Translations under genes and position numbers: made by a program
Assembly: GCA_024680755.1 (NCBI GenBank)
Contig: JAILBT010000002.1
Span: 1-56,779 of the forward strand
Source of the DNA: Prevotella sp.
Lineage (GTDB): Bacteria; Bacteroidota; Bacteroidia; Bacteroidales; Bacteroidaceae
DNA length: 56,779 nucleotides
Direction: 5' to 3'
Part shown: one piece after another, positions 31,996-40,921 of the stretch
Layout: every line of letters starts with the position of its first letter
Numbering within the stretch: position 1 is the stretch's first letter
The notes under the pieces: generated by a model
Databases searched by the model: none
Seen by the model: the letters and a program-made list of their open reading frames with translations, nothing else
Told to the model about the DNA's origin: nothing

Positions 31996-34900
31996 ATGTC
32001 AAAAAGATTTGCCGAGCCGGGTGGCTTAGATCTTACCCGCGTGAACAACGAGATACTGAAACGATGGCAGGAGCAGGACGTGTTCCGCCGCACGGTAAGC
32101 GAACGCGACGGCTGTCCGCAGTTTGTGTTCTTCGAGGGTCCTCCCTCGGCCAACGGACACCCGGGCATACATCATGTGCTGGCGCGCGCCATCAAGGACA
32201 CGTTCAACAGATATAAGACGATGAAGGGCTACCAGGTGCACCGCAAGGCTGGCTGGGACACCCACGGACTGCCTGTCGAGCTGGGCGTAGAGAAAGAGCT
32301 GGGCATAACCAAGGCAGACATCGACAACCGCGAAAGCACACACTATATCTCCGTGGAGGACTACAACCGGCGCTGCCGCGAGAATGTGATGAAATTCACG
32401 GCAGAATGGCGCGACCTGACAGAGCGCATGGGATATTTTGTCGATTTGGACCATCCGTACATAACATACGACAACAAGTATATAGAGACCCTGTGGTGGC
32501 TGCTCAAGCAGCTTTATCAGAAGGGACTGCTCTACAAGGGCTACACCATACAGCCGTACTCGCCCGCTGCGGGCACCGGTCTGTCGAGTCATGAGCTTAA
32601 TCAGCCGGGCTGCTATCGCGACGTGAAGGACACCACATGTACGGCCATCTTCCGTGCGAAGAGTCCGCTGCCATACTCCGACGGCTGGGGCACCGAGGCT
32701 TTCCTGGCCTGGACGACAACACCCTGGACACTGCCGTCGAACACAGCACTCTGCGTGGGACCGGCGATAGACTATGTGACGGTCAACACCTTCAATCCTT
32801 ACACCGGCGAACGGCTCACCGTGGTGATGGCCGATGCCTTGGTGCCGGCCTATTTCAAGCCGGAGGGAGCTGAGGCCGACATGACATACAAACCGGGCGA
32901 CAAGCTGTTGCCCTATCGCATATTGGGACATACTCAGGGCAAGGATCTGGTTGGTCTCAGGTATGAGCAGCTGATGCCGTGGGTGAAGCCTACGGAAAAG
33001 GTGGAAGAGACGGCGCAGCCGTATGTGAAAGCCTATGCAGCGGCCCATCCCGACAAGGTCTTCTCTGTGGGGCAAGACCGCTATGTGGAGATGGCCGACG
33101 AGGCATTCCGAGTCATTGCCGGCGACTATGTCACAACCGACGACGGCACGGGCATAGTGCATATAGCGCTGACCTTCGGAGCCGACGACCAAAAGGTGGG
33201 TCGGGCTGCCGGTGTGCCATCGCTCTTCCTTATAAACAAGGGTGGCGAGACCCGTCCCATGGTGGACCTGGAGGGGAAATACTATGTGCTGTCTGACCTG
33301 GCCACGGAGTTTGTCGAGCGCTGTGTCAACGTGGAGGCCTACAGCCATCACGCCGGCCACTATGTAAAGAATGCCTACGACCCCCGCTTCAACCAGGGCG
33401 GAAAGTATGACGAGCAGGCTGCGCAGAAAGCAGAGGACCTGAACGTCGTGCTCTGCATGGAGATGAAACAGGCCGGCGAGGTGTTTGGCATTGCCAAGCA
33501 CACCCACAACTATCCGCACTGCTGGCGCACGGACAAGCCTGTGCTCTACTATCCTCTCGACTCGTGGTTCATACGCTCAACGGCACGCAAGGACCGTATG
33601 GTGGAGCTGAATAAAACTATCAATTGGCAACCTGAATCGACCGGCAGCGGACGCTTTGGCAACTGGCTCGAGAACCTGAACGACTGGAACCTGTCACGCT
33701 CGCGTTTCTGGGGCACCCCCCTGCCCATCTGGCGCAATAAGGACACGCGCGAGGAACTGTGCATAGGCTCGCTGCAGGAACTGTGGGACGAGATAGAGCG
33801 AGCCGTCGAGGCCGGCGTGATGAAAGAAAATCCGCTGGCACGACAGGGATTCACACCGGGTGACTACAGCCAGGAGAACTACGACCTCATCGACCTGCAT
33901 CGCCCATACGTCGATAATATTGTGTTGGTGGGCAAGAGCGGACAACCCCTGCACCGCGAGGCTGACCTCATCGACGTGTGGTTCGACTCCGGCTCGATGC
34001 CCTACGCGCAGATACACTACCCATTTGAGAACGCAGACAAGATAGACCGGCGACTGGCTTTTCCTGCCGACTTCATCAACGAGGGCGTGGATCAGACGCG
34101 AGGCTGGTTCTTCACCCTGCACGCCATAGCCACGATGGTGTTCGACTCGGTGGCCTTCCGCAACGTCATCTCTACCGGACTGGTGCTCGACGCTAAGGGC
34201 AACAAGATGTCGAAGCATGTGGGCAACGTGGTCAACCCGTTCGACATGATCGAGAAATACGGCTCGGATGCCGTGCGCATGTATATGATGACCAACTCAG
34301 AGCCGTGGGACAACCTGAAGTTCGACCCAGATGGTGTCGATGAGGTGCGCCGCAAGCTCTTCGGTACGCTGTATAACACATACAGCTTCTTTGCACTCTA
34401 TGCCAACGTGGATGGCTTCGAGCCGAAGGCGCAGCAGGTGCCTTTCGAGCAGCGTCCGGAGATAGACCGCTGGATACTGTCTGAGTTGCACACGCTGATA
34501 AAGAATGTCGATGCAGAGCTGGCTGGCTACGACCCAACCAGGGCCGGCCGAATGATAGACCAGTTTGTGGGGGACAACCTGAGCAACTGGTATGTACGCC
34601 TGAACCGCAAGCGCTTCTGGGGCAAGGAGATGGGCACAGACAAGATGTCGGCCTATCAGACACTCTACGAATGTCTCGACACCGTGGCTCGCTTGCTGGC
34701 ACCGTTTGCACCCTTCTTTGCCGACCAGCTCTACTTGTGGCTACATGCGGGCGACGACAGCGCAAAGGCCAGCGTACACCTGGCTCTCTTCCCCGAAGCT
34801 GACGAGCTGAAGATTGACGCGCAGCTCGAGGAGCGAATGGAGATGGCACAGAAGATTACGTCTATGGTGCTGGCTTTGCGCCGCAAGGTGAACATCAAGG

Positions 34901-35553
34901 TGAAGCAGCCACTGGCACAGTTGATGATACCGGCCGTGGACGCTCATCAGAAAGAATCCATCGATATGGTGCGACAGATAATTCTTGACGAAGTCAATGT
35001 CAAGCAGTTGCAGTTTGTCGAAGGTCAGGGCGTGCTGGTGAAGAAAGTGAAATGCAACTTCCGCACTATGGGCAAGAAATATGGCAATCTGATGAAGGGC
35101 GTGGCAGCCCAGATGACAGCCGCCACCCAGAAGCAGATAGCCGAGCTGGAACAGAATGGCACTATCAGTATTGATGTGGAGGGGCAGACCGTCAGCGTGG
35201 AGGCACAGGATGTAGAGATAATCAGCGAGGACATGCCCGGATGGCTGGTCAGCAACGAGGGCAACCTGACGGTGGCACTCGAGGTGGAACTGACCGACGA
35301 GCTGCGACGCGAGGGACTGGCGCGCGAGATAGTGAACCGCATACAGAACCTGCGTAAGGAAAGCGGACTGGAGATAACAGACCATATCACCGTCTGGCTG
35401 AGCGACGGGCCGCAGCAGAGGACTGCTGTCGAGAGCTTCGGCGACTATGTCAAGACACAGGTACTGGCTGGCGACATACGGTTGGGCGACAACGACGGTC
35501 AGGAGGTACAGATAGACGAGCTGACGATGAGAATTAAAATAGAAAAAATATGA
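31996..35553 (+). CDS. ileS: Isoleucyl-tRNA synthetase
   Basis: An 1185-residue class I synthetase charging tRNA-Ile. The HIGH-type signature is GPPSANGHPGIHH (about residues 48-60), the CP1 editing domain is in the 200-450 region (WTTTPWTLPSNTAL) and the KMSKS motif reads GNKMSKHVGN (about residue 737). The anticodon-binding domain follows. It belongs to the long Bacteroidetes-type enzyme. The DksA-like, LspA and DUF4296 genes follow within 50 bp or overlap, making a likely operon. Confidence 0.96.
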   Translation: MSKRFAEPGGLDLTRVNNEILKRWQEQDVFRRTVSERDGCPQFVFFEGPPSANGHPGIHHVLARAIKDTFNRYKTMKGYQVHRKAGWDTHGLPVELGVEKELGITKADIDNRESTHYISVEDYNRRCRENVMKFTAEWRDLTERMGYFVDLDHPYITYDNKYIETLWWLLKQLYQKGLLYKGYTIQPYSPAAGTGLSSHELNQPGCYRDVKDTTCTAIFRAKSPLPYSDGWGTEAFLAWTTTPWTLPSNTALCVGPAIDYVTVNTFNPYTGERLTVVMADALVPAYFKPEGAEADMTYKPGDKLLPYRILGHTQGKDLVGLRYEQLMPWVKPTEKVEETAQPYVKAYAAAHPDKVFSVGQDRYVEMADEAFRVIAGDYVTTDDGTGIVHIALTFGADDQKVGRAAGVPSLFLINKGGETRPMVDLEGKYYVLSDLATEFVERCVNVEAYSHHAGHYVKNAYDPRFNQGGKYDEQAAQKAEDLNVVLCMEMKQAGEVFGIAKHTHNYPHCWRTDKPVLYYPLDSWFIRSTARKDRMVELNKTINWQPESTGSGRFGNWLENLNDWNLSRSRFWGTPLPIWRNKDTREELCIGSLQELWDEIERAVEAGVMKENPLARQGFTPGDYSQENYDLIDLHRPYVDNIVLVGKSGQPLHREADLIDVWFDSGSMPYAQIHYPFENADKIDRRLAFPADFINEGVDQTRGWFFTLHAIATMVFDSVAFRNVISTGLVLDAKGNKMSKHVGNVVNPFDMIEKYGSDAVRMYMMTNSEPWDNLKFDPDGVDEVRRKLFGTLYNTYSFFALYANVDGFEPKAQQVPFEQRPEIDRWILSELHTLIKNVDAELAGYDPTRAGRMIDQFVGDNLSNWYVRLNRKRFWGKEMGTDKMSAYQTLYECLDTVARLLAPFAPFFADQLYLWLHAGDDSAKASVHLALFPEADELKIDAQLEERMEMAQKITSMVLALRRKVNIKVKQPLAQLMIPAVDAHQKESIDMVRQIILDEVNVKQLQFVEGQGVLVKKVKCNFRTMGKKYGNLMKGVAAQMTAATQKQIAELEQNGTISIDVEGQTVSVEAQDVEIISEDMPGWLVSNEGNLTVALEVELTDELRREGLAREIVNRIQNLRKESGLEITDHITVWLSDGPQQRTAVESFGDYVKTQVLAGDIRLGDNDGQEVQIDELTMRIKIEKI

Positions 35554-35599
35554 ACCAATCATAAAATCAACACAAGCACTTAGCCTAACCATTATCACT

Positions 35600-35986
35600 A
35601 TGACAGAGAAAACACGCTACTCTGACGAGGAACTCGAGGAGTTCCGTCAGATTATCAACGACAAACTGGCCTTGGCCAAACGCGACTACGACCAGATGAT
35701 GCGCGTACTGATGAACGAGGACGGCAACGACGTGGACGACACGTCGCCCACCTTCAAGGTCCTTGAAGAGGGCAGTGCAACACAGTCGAAGGAAGAGACC
35801 ATCGCCCTGGCAGCACGCCAGCAGAAATTCATCCAGGGGCTACAGGCTGCCCTGATACGCATCGAGAACAAGACGTATGGCATAGACCGCATAACGGGTA
35901 AGCTCATACCAAAGGAGCGACTGCGCATCGTGCCTCATGCTACACTCTCGGTCGAGTCAAAGAACAACGCTAAACATGCTCACTGA
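35600..35986 (+). CDS. DksA/TraR-like protein without zinc-finger cysteines
   Basis: A 128-residue protein of the DksA/TraR family. An N-terminal helical pair (about 8-90, ELEEFRQIINDKL ... DTSPTFKVLEEGSA) is followed by the family C-terminal block YGIDRITGKLIPKERLRIVPHATL. Where zinc-finger relatives have cysteine the protein has D (GID), and there is no cysteine anywhere in it. It would bind in the RNA polymerase secondary channel if it acts like DksA, but a structural zinc is ruled out. It lies between ileS and lspA. Confidence 0.85.
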   Translation: MTEKTRYSDEELEEFRQIINDKLALAKRDYDQMMRVLMNEDGNDVDDTSPTFKVLEEGSATQSKEETIALAARQQKFIQGLQAALIRIENKTYGIDRITGKLIPKERLRIVPHATLSVESKNNAKHAH

Positions 35987-36632
35987 CAATCATGTAAGGC
36001 AGAATGGCTGGCTGGCGATAATCATCGTCGGCGCCATTCTGTTTATTGACCAGGCCATAAAACTGTATGTCAAGACGGACATGGCGCTGCACGAGAGCCG
36101 GCAGGTGACAAGCTGGTTCTACATCAGCTTCATTGAAAACAACGGCATGGCTTACGGCATGCAGCTTATGCCAAAGTATATGCTCACGTTGTTTCGTGTC
36201 GTGGCCATTGCCTTCATCGGAGGCTATCTGTACAGACAGATATGCCGTGGCATCAAGGTGGGCTATCTCGTCTGCCTCTCAATGGTGATAGCGGGGGCGG
36301 CAGGCAACCTGATCGACTGTCTGTTCTACGGCCTGTGCTTCGAGGAGAGCACACCCTGGCATGTGGCTGCTTTCACCGACTTCGGACAAGGCTATGCGCC
36401 ATTCATGATGGGCAGGGTGGTCGATATGTTCTATTTCCCGCTTATCGTTACCACCTATCCCGAATGGATACCGATATGGGGCGGAGAGCCTTTCGTGTTT
36501 TTTAGCCCGGTGTTCAATTTTGCCGATGCCTGCATATCTGTAGGCGTGGTGGCACTGCTGCTGTTCTACCGCGCTGAGATTAGCAAGATAGAGATAGGAA
36601 AGAGAGAGAAGAAAAGTGACGGTCAAGAGTAG
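35976..36632 (+). CDS. lspA: Lipoprotein signal peptidase (signal peptidase II)
   Basis: A 218-residue membrane aspartyl protease that removes prolipoprotein signal peptides. Four hydrophobic segments are visible, and the catalytic aspartates lie in AGNLIDCLFYG and in FNFADACISVG. I take the ATG at 35976, giving an 11-bp overlap with the DksA-like gene; the longer frame from 35937 adds non-family residues. It is longer than the E. coli enzyme because of an insertion between TM3 and TM4 (about residues 112-150), usual in Bacteroidetes. Its neighbour downstream is itself a lipoprotein. Confidence 0.93.
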   Translation: MLTDNHVRQNGWLAIIIVGAILFIDQAIKLYVKTDMALHESRQVTSWFYISFIENNGMAYGMQLMPKYMLTLFRVVAIAFIGGYLYRQICRGIKVGYLVCLSMVIAGAAGNLIDCLFYGLCFEESTPWHVAAFTDFGQGYAPFMMGRVVDMFYFPLIVTTYPEWIPIWGGEPFVFFSPVFNFADACISVGVVALLLFYRAEISKIEIGKREKKSDGQE

Positions 36633-37605
36633 TTTCATAGCGATGGTGGCTGTGGTGGCGCTGGCCTGTGGCTGCAAGCCAACGCCGCCCAAAGGGGTGA
36701 TGTCGGCCGACGAGATGGAAGACGTGCTCTACGACTACCATCTGGCTATGGCCTTTAGCTCTGACAGCGATGCCGTGGCCCAGGAGATGTACATGCAGGC
36801 CGTACTCGACGAGCATGAGACAGACAAGGCGGCGTTCGACACATCGCTGGTTTACTACTATCGGCGTGCTGACCTGTTGCGCAACATCTACAAACGAGTG
36901 GCAAAACGCATTGACGACTATGCCGTGTTGCTGGGTGCTTCGTCAGACGAGTTCGACAAATACTCGCGACTGACATCCGACGGCGACACGGCAGACGTGT
37001 GGAACGGGGCCGACAGGCTGGTGCTGATGCCGCAACCGCTGTTCAACCGAGCCGACATCAACCTTGTGTGCGACTCTACATACAAGGCCGGCGATAGGTT
37101 TCAGCTCCGACTGCTGCCACTGTATGTCAAGCCCACACAGCTGAGCCGCGAGGGCGTGGCTTACCTGTCTGTGGCATACCGCAAGCTCGAACCAACACCG
37201 CACGACACACTGGTGAACAGATACATACACATCAACGCCACGTCAACCATACAAGAGATGAACATAGAGCCGCCCACGCCCAACGCCGTGCCCGTGAGCA
37301 TAAGAGGATACCTGTATATGGGCGACGGCAAGACCTACAGCACGCAAAAGAAAGACAAGGCGGCCGTGCAGCAGACACAGCTGCTCTTCCTGACAAAGAT
37401 ACAACTGATACGCTTTCATGCAAAGAAAAAGGATGAACAACAAAAGGATAGCAACAGCCCGGCTGCGCCTGCCGTCGGGACAATGGCTGCCGACTCCGCA
37501 GGCGGTGGAGCTGAACGACCAGGGGAAATGGATTCGCTACTACGCGCTGGAACAAGAGTTGCCATACACCGAATGGGTCATGCAGCCGATAGCCTTGCAC
37601 GCTGA
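36616..37605 (+). CDS. DUF4296-like lipoprotein with an overlong 3' end
   Basis: Up to 329 residues from GTG 36616; an ATG at 36643 is nine codons later. The N-terminus is a short signal sequence ending in ALACGC, a likely lipobox. Residues 25-115 fit the DUF4296 helical domain (MSADEMEDVLYDYHLAMAF, then DLLRNIYKRVAKRIDDYAVLLG); the rest up to residue 270 is beta-rich and unrecognised. The final 60 residues are low-complexity and overlap, in another frame, a better-looking 71-codon gene, so the true stop may have been lost or frameshifted. It overlaps lspA by 17 bp. Confidence 0.78.
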   Translation: MTVKSSFIAMVAVVALACGCKPTPPKGVMSADEMEDVLYDYHLAMAFSSDSDAVAQEMYMQAVLDEHETDKAAFDTSLVYYYRRADLLRNIYKRVAKRIDDYAVLLGASSDEFDKYSRLTSDGDTADVWNGADRLVLMPQPLFNRADINLVCDSTYKAGDRFQLRLLPLYVKPTQLSREGVAYLSVAYRKLEPTPHDTLVNRYIHINATSTIQEMNIEPPTPNAVPVSIRGYLYMGDGKTYSTQKKDKAAVQQTQLLFLTKIQLIRFHAKKKDEQQKDSNSPAAPAVGTMAADSAGGGAERPGEMDSLLRAGTRVAIHRMGHAADSLAR

Positions 37606-37633
37606 CGGCAACATAGAAAGAGTTGAGAAATGA
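37418..37633 (+). CDS. Small conserved-looking protein (71 aa) overlapping the DUF4296 gene
   Basis: The frame from ATG 37418 (or 37433) encodes a compact basic-to-acidic protein with LPSGQWLPTPQAVELNDQG and YALEQELPYTEWVMQPIAL, which looks like a genuine fold of short beta strands rather than a shadow. The other frame over the same 188 bp is low-complexity. I have no function for it. It is the last gene of the ileS operon. Confidence 0.6.
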   Translation: MQRKRMNNKRIATARLRLPSGQWLPTPQAVELNDQGKWIRYYALEQELPYTEWVMQPIALHADGNIERVEK

Positions 37634-37795
37634 GAGATGTGAGATGAAGACCGATAACTGATAGATGAGAAGTGACGCTTGAAACGTCAAAGCTGAAAGA
37701 TGACAGATGAATGTAGAAGGAAGAAAATTAAAAGATGATAATAGATAATTACAATGTGGAAGCTAAAAAACAAGCGTATAAAATTATTGTTTCAG

Positions 37796-37861
37796 TCATT
37801 AATTTTTAATCCTTAATCTTTAATCTTTAATTTTTAATCTTTAATCTTTAATCTTTAATTT
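37796..37861. repeat. TTTAATC/TTTTTAAT heptamer tract
   Basis: About nine copies of a 7-bp unit (TCTTTAA or TTTTTAA) end directly before the ATG of the nucleoside permease at 37865. A like tract lies at 50021-50090 before the PAP2 gene. Confidence 0.85.
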
Positions 37862-37864
37862 TAT

Positions 37865-39196
37865 ATGAAGTCCCGTCTTTCTGTGATGAATTTCCTTGAG
37901 TTTGCCGTGTGGGGAGCTTATCTCACCTGTATGGGCAACTATCTTGGCAAGGCCGGTCTGGGCGAACAGATCTCGTGGTTCTATGCCATTCAGGGCATTG
38001 TCTCCATCTTCATGCCGACGTTGATGGGCATCGTGGCCGACCGCTGGGTACAGCCGCAGCGTCTCTTGGGCCTTTGCCATCTGCTGGCTGGCTCATTCAT
38101 GCTCGGCTGCTGGTGGTTGGGCGTGCAGGCAGGAGCCGGACAGGAGTTGCACGACAAGACCGCCTTTATAGTCCTATATACGCTCAGCGTGGCTTTCTTC
38201 ATGCCAACCATTGCCTTGGCAAACACCACGGCGTTCTGCATACTGAAGAGTAACGGTATGGACACCGTGAAAGACTTCCCGCCGATACGCGTCCTTGGAA
38301 CAGTGGGTTTCATCGCAACCATGTGGTTCGTCAACTGTTCAGTGTGGGAGGATGGCACTTTTGCGTTGACTTTGGCCGACAATACCAATAAGTTTCAGTA
38401 CACCCACATGCAGTTTTTCGTCTCTGGTGCTCTCAGCCTTCTGCTCTTCGCCTATTGCTTCACACTGCCAGCCTGTACCATCAGTAGCAGGAAGCAGAAC
38501 ACATCATTGGCTGAGGCTCTGGGGCTGAACGCGTTCCGTCTCTTCAGGAGCAGGCAGATGGCCTTGTTTTTCGTCTTCTCTGCGCTCTTGGGTATGTGTC
38601 TGCAGGTCACGAACGGCTATGCCACGCCATTCATCACCAGCTTCAAAGGTGCGGCCGATGCTGCCGTTGCCACGTCGTTTGCCGCCAACAATGCCACGCT
38701 GCTTAGCTCTATTTCGCAGATTAGCGAGGCACTATGCATACTGATGATACCATTCTTCCTCAAACGCTATGGCATAAAAGTGGTCATGCTCATGTCGATG
38801 TTCGCATGGGTGTTCCGCTTCGGCTTCTTCGGTATCGGCAACCCGGCTATGCCCGGCGTGCTGTTTTTCATCCTGTCGTGCATCGTGTATGGAGTGGCAT
38901 TCGATTTCTTCAACGTTTCGGGAGGCATCTTTGTCGATCAGGAATGTGAACCAAGCATAAAAGCTTCCGCACAGGGACTCTTCATGATGATGACCAACGG
39001 CGTGGGTGCCACCATAGGTACGCTGGTCGCAGGCGAAATAGTGAACCATTATTGCCAGTGGCAGGGCGACTATCTGCAAGGCGACTGGCAGACATGCTGG
39101 TTCATCTTCGCAACCTTTGCTCTTGTCGTGGGCGTGGCCTTCGCAGTGCTTTTCAAGCCTGAACAGAAAGGTAAGGGAAAACAACAAACAGTATAA
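37865..39196 (+). CDS. Nucleoside:H+ symporter (NupG-like, MFS)
   Basis: A 443-residue transporter with twelve hydrophobic segments. The start MKSRLSVMNFLEFAVWGAYL is the NHS-family N-terminus, and IMGIVADRW-like and GAEIVNHY-type loop motifs are kept (LMGIVADRW, about residues 56-64). It should import nucleosides. A 7-bp AT repeat tract ends 3 bp before the start codon, so the normal leader is mostly repeat. The next gene begins 7 bp downstream. Confidence 0.9.
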   Translation: MKSRLSVMNFLEFAVWGAYLTCMGNYLGKAGLGEQISWFYAIQGIVSIFMPTLMGIVADRWVQPQRLLGLCHLLAGSFMLGCWWLGVQAGAGQELHDKTAFIVLYTLSVAFFMPTIALANTTAFCILKSNGMDTVKDFPPIRVLGTVGFIATMWFVNCSVWEDGTFALTLADNTNKFQYTHMQFFVSGALSLLLFAYCFTLPACTISSRKQNTSLAEALGLNAFRLFRSRQMALFFVFSALLGMCLQVTNGYATPFITSFKGAADAAVATSFAANNATLLSSISQISEALCILMIPFFLKRYGIKVVMLMSMFAWVFRFGFFGIGNPAMPGVLFFILSCIVYGVAFDFFNVSGGIFVDQECEPSIKASAQGLFMMMTNGVGATIGTLVAGEIVNHYCQWQGDYLQGDWQTCWFIFATFALVVGVAFAVLFKPEQKGKGKQQTV

Positions 39197-39203
39197 TAGA
39201 AAT

Positions 39204-39797
39204 ATGTATGATCCGTCAACAATATCAACGTCAATAAGCCAGGTGGTAAATCGCCTCCAACTGCACTTCTACGACCTACAGCAGGTGGTGGGAGGCGATG
39301 GCATTGCCGTGGCACGCATGCTGGACGAACATGAGCAACGCTCGCTCAACGTGGTAGTTGACGAGCCACTGGCCGCACAACTCGCTCTGCGCACCGGCAA
39401 CAATCCGGAGTGTAAACGCATGTTGCCAGAAACACTCTACAATCTGCTCTCTCAGGTGGTGGGACAGAAGCCACTGGAGATAACAGTGTATGCCATTCGG
39501 AATGGGCAGTATCATGTCATGTTGCTCAATCGCTATACACTCAACACCGTTGCTATCCGCATCAGCGATGCCATTCTGCTGAGCGTCGTTGCCGACGTGC
39601 CCTTCTATGTAGAGGCAAATCTGATGAACCATCAGTCCACACCATTTGACAGGGAAGCCAGTGGGGTAGGGCTGCCTATCAACACCTTGGACACTCCGCG
39701 GCTGAACGCTATCCTGAAGAAGGCTATAAGTGACGAGGACTATGAGCTGGCGGCCCATGTTCGCGATGAGTTACAGACAAGGGAGGGAGATAAGTGA
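39204..39797 (+). CDS. Bifunctional nuclease (BFN) domain protein with UvrB/UvrC motif
   Basis: 197 residues from ATG 39204, 7 bp after the permease gene; the frame is open further upstream but that lies inside the permease. Residues 35-150 form the BFN/DUF151 domain (DGIAVARMLDEHEQRSLNVVVD, then SDAILLSVVADVPFYVE) and residues 165-192 a UvrB/C-type helical pair (LNAILKKAISDEDYELAAHVRDEL). BFN proteins in plants and bacteria are reported nucleases; the in vivo role here is not known. The stop overlaps the rsmE start. Confidence 0.87.
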   Translation: MYDPSTISTSISQVVNRLQLHFYDLQQVVGGDGIAVARMLDEHEQRSLNVVVDEPLAAQLALRTGNNPECKRMLPETLYNLLSQVVGQKPLEITVYAIRNGQYHVMLLNRYTLNTVAIRISDAILLSVVADVPFYVEANLMNHQSTPFDREASGVGLPINTLDTPRLNAILKKAISDEDYELAAHVRDELQTREGDK

Positions 39798-40543
39798 AGG
39801 AACAACGCTTTTTCTACACTCCTGAGCTGTCCGCCAGAATACGGGTGGGCACGGAGGGGTTGCTGTCGGAAGAGGAGAGCCGTCATGCCCTGCGTGTGTT
39901 GCGTCTTACCGAAGGCGACATGCTTACGCTGATGGACGGTCGCGGCACTTTCTGCGAGGCAACGATGACCGGCTCTGAACACCATCGACTGCGCTATGCC
40001 ATACAAAACGTCAGAACTCTGCAACCTGAGTGGAACGGACACCTGCACCTCGCCATTGCACCGACGAAGATGATGGAACGCGTGGAGTGGCTGGCAGAGA
40101 AAGCCACAGAGATAGGCTTCGACCGGCTGTCGTTGCTCGACTGCCGCTTCTCCGAGCGTCATCTGGTTAAGACCGAGCGCATAGAGCGCATCATCGTTGC
40201 CGCCGTGAAGCAGAGCCGCAAGGCATGGGTGCCGCAGGTGGGGGGAATGACAGCGTTCGCACAGTTTGTCGGCAACAACCAGCACGGACGACGTTATATT
40301 GCTCATTGCTACGACGAGATACCGCGAACAGAGCTCTACGACCTGCTGATGGCAGAGCCTGTGGGCAGCGACGAACGCATCAGCGTGCTTGTGGGGCCTG
40401 AGGGCGACTTTTCATTCGACGAAGTGAAGCAAGCTCTTGATGCCGGGTTTGTCAGTGTCAGCCTCGGAAGCTCAAGGTTGCGAACGGAGACTGCCGGACT
40501 GATGGCTGTGACAATGATGAGGTTGGCGGCAAGAAACAGCTGA
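39794..40543 (+). CDS. rsmE: 16S rRNA m3U1498 methyltransferase
   Basis: A 249-residue SPOUT methyltransferase with a PUA-like N-terminal domain (EEESRHALRVLRLTEGD). The trefoil-knot motifs LVGPEGDFSFDEV and LGSSRLRTETAGL form the SAM-binding C-terminus. It methylates N3 of U1498 in 16S rRNA. Translation starts at GTG 39794, overlapping the previous stop (GTGA). After its TGA the same frame stays open for 57 codons through a 9-bp repeat. Confidence 0.94.
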   Translation: MKEQRFFYTPELSARIRVGTEGLLSEEESRHALRVLRLTEGDMLTLMDGRGTFCEATMTGSEHHRLRYAIQNVRTLQPEWNGHLHLAIAPTKMMERVEWLAEKATEIGFDRLSLLDCRFSERHLVKTERIERIIVAAVKQSRKAWVPQVGGMTAFAQFVGNNQHGRRYIAHCYDEIPRTELYDLLMAEPVGSDERISVLVGPEGDFSFDEVKQALDAGFVSVSLGSSRLRTETAGLMAVTMMRLAARNS

Positions 40544-40565
40544 TGCCAAGCGGCAAGATCTAATT

Positions 40566-40711
40566 TGTCAGATTGCTCCGATTATTCTGATTACCCAGAA
40601 TACTCTGATTACTCAGAATACTCAGATTATTCAGATTATTCAGATTATTCAGAATACTCAGATTATTCAGAATACTCTGATTACTCAGAACACTCAGATT
40701 ACTCAGAATAG
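40566..40711. repeat. 9-bp tandem repeat (TCAGATTAC type), about 16 copies
   Basis: Units alternate TCAGATTAT, TCAGAATAC and TCTGATTAC. In the frame that continues from rsmE past its stop codon the tract reads Ser-Asp/Glu-Tyr repeats and ends at a TAG. The same family lies at 55726-55803 ahead of pepD. Confidence 0.9.
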
Positions 40712-40813
40712 TAATCACAGCTACGATATAGCGTTAAAAGAAGTTTATCCAAACTAAACAATTCTTAAAAATTACATACTTTCAACGGCTTTTAATACTT
40801 TTTAGTTTTCTGT

Positions 40814-40846
40814 TTTGTGTATTAAACAACTAAGTTTGTAATTTTG
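40814..40846 (+). promoter_or_regulatory. Promoter of the moxR/Bat operon
   Basis: TTTG (40814-40817), 21-bp spacer, TAATTTTG (40839-40846). Transcription would start inside or just before the 73-bp hairpin, giving a leader of about 255 nt. Confidence 0.65.
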
Positions 40847-40848
40847 CA

Positions 40849-40921
40849 GCCGACTTTCGGTACGCATGTGTCTCACCTGCGACTGCTGCGGGCGAGACAA
40901 ACGCGTACCGATGCCAAGCGG
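40849..40921. repeat. 73-bp hairpin element, copy B
   Basis: Closely matches copy A at 5469-5541: GCCGACTTTCGGTACGCATG, then TGTCTCACC, a GC-rich loop and CGAGACA-x4-GCGTACCG. The outermost arm is less well paired than in copy A. Confidence 0.75.

Noticed and set aside
31821..32216. 131-codon frame covering the ileS leader and start
   Set aside because: Overlaps ileS out of frame for over 200 bp and has a shuffled composition; the part in the leader has no family pattern.
32026..33519. 497-codon antisense frame within ileS
   Set aside because: Shadow of a GC-rich coding strand; the ileS domains are certain.
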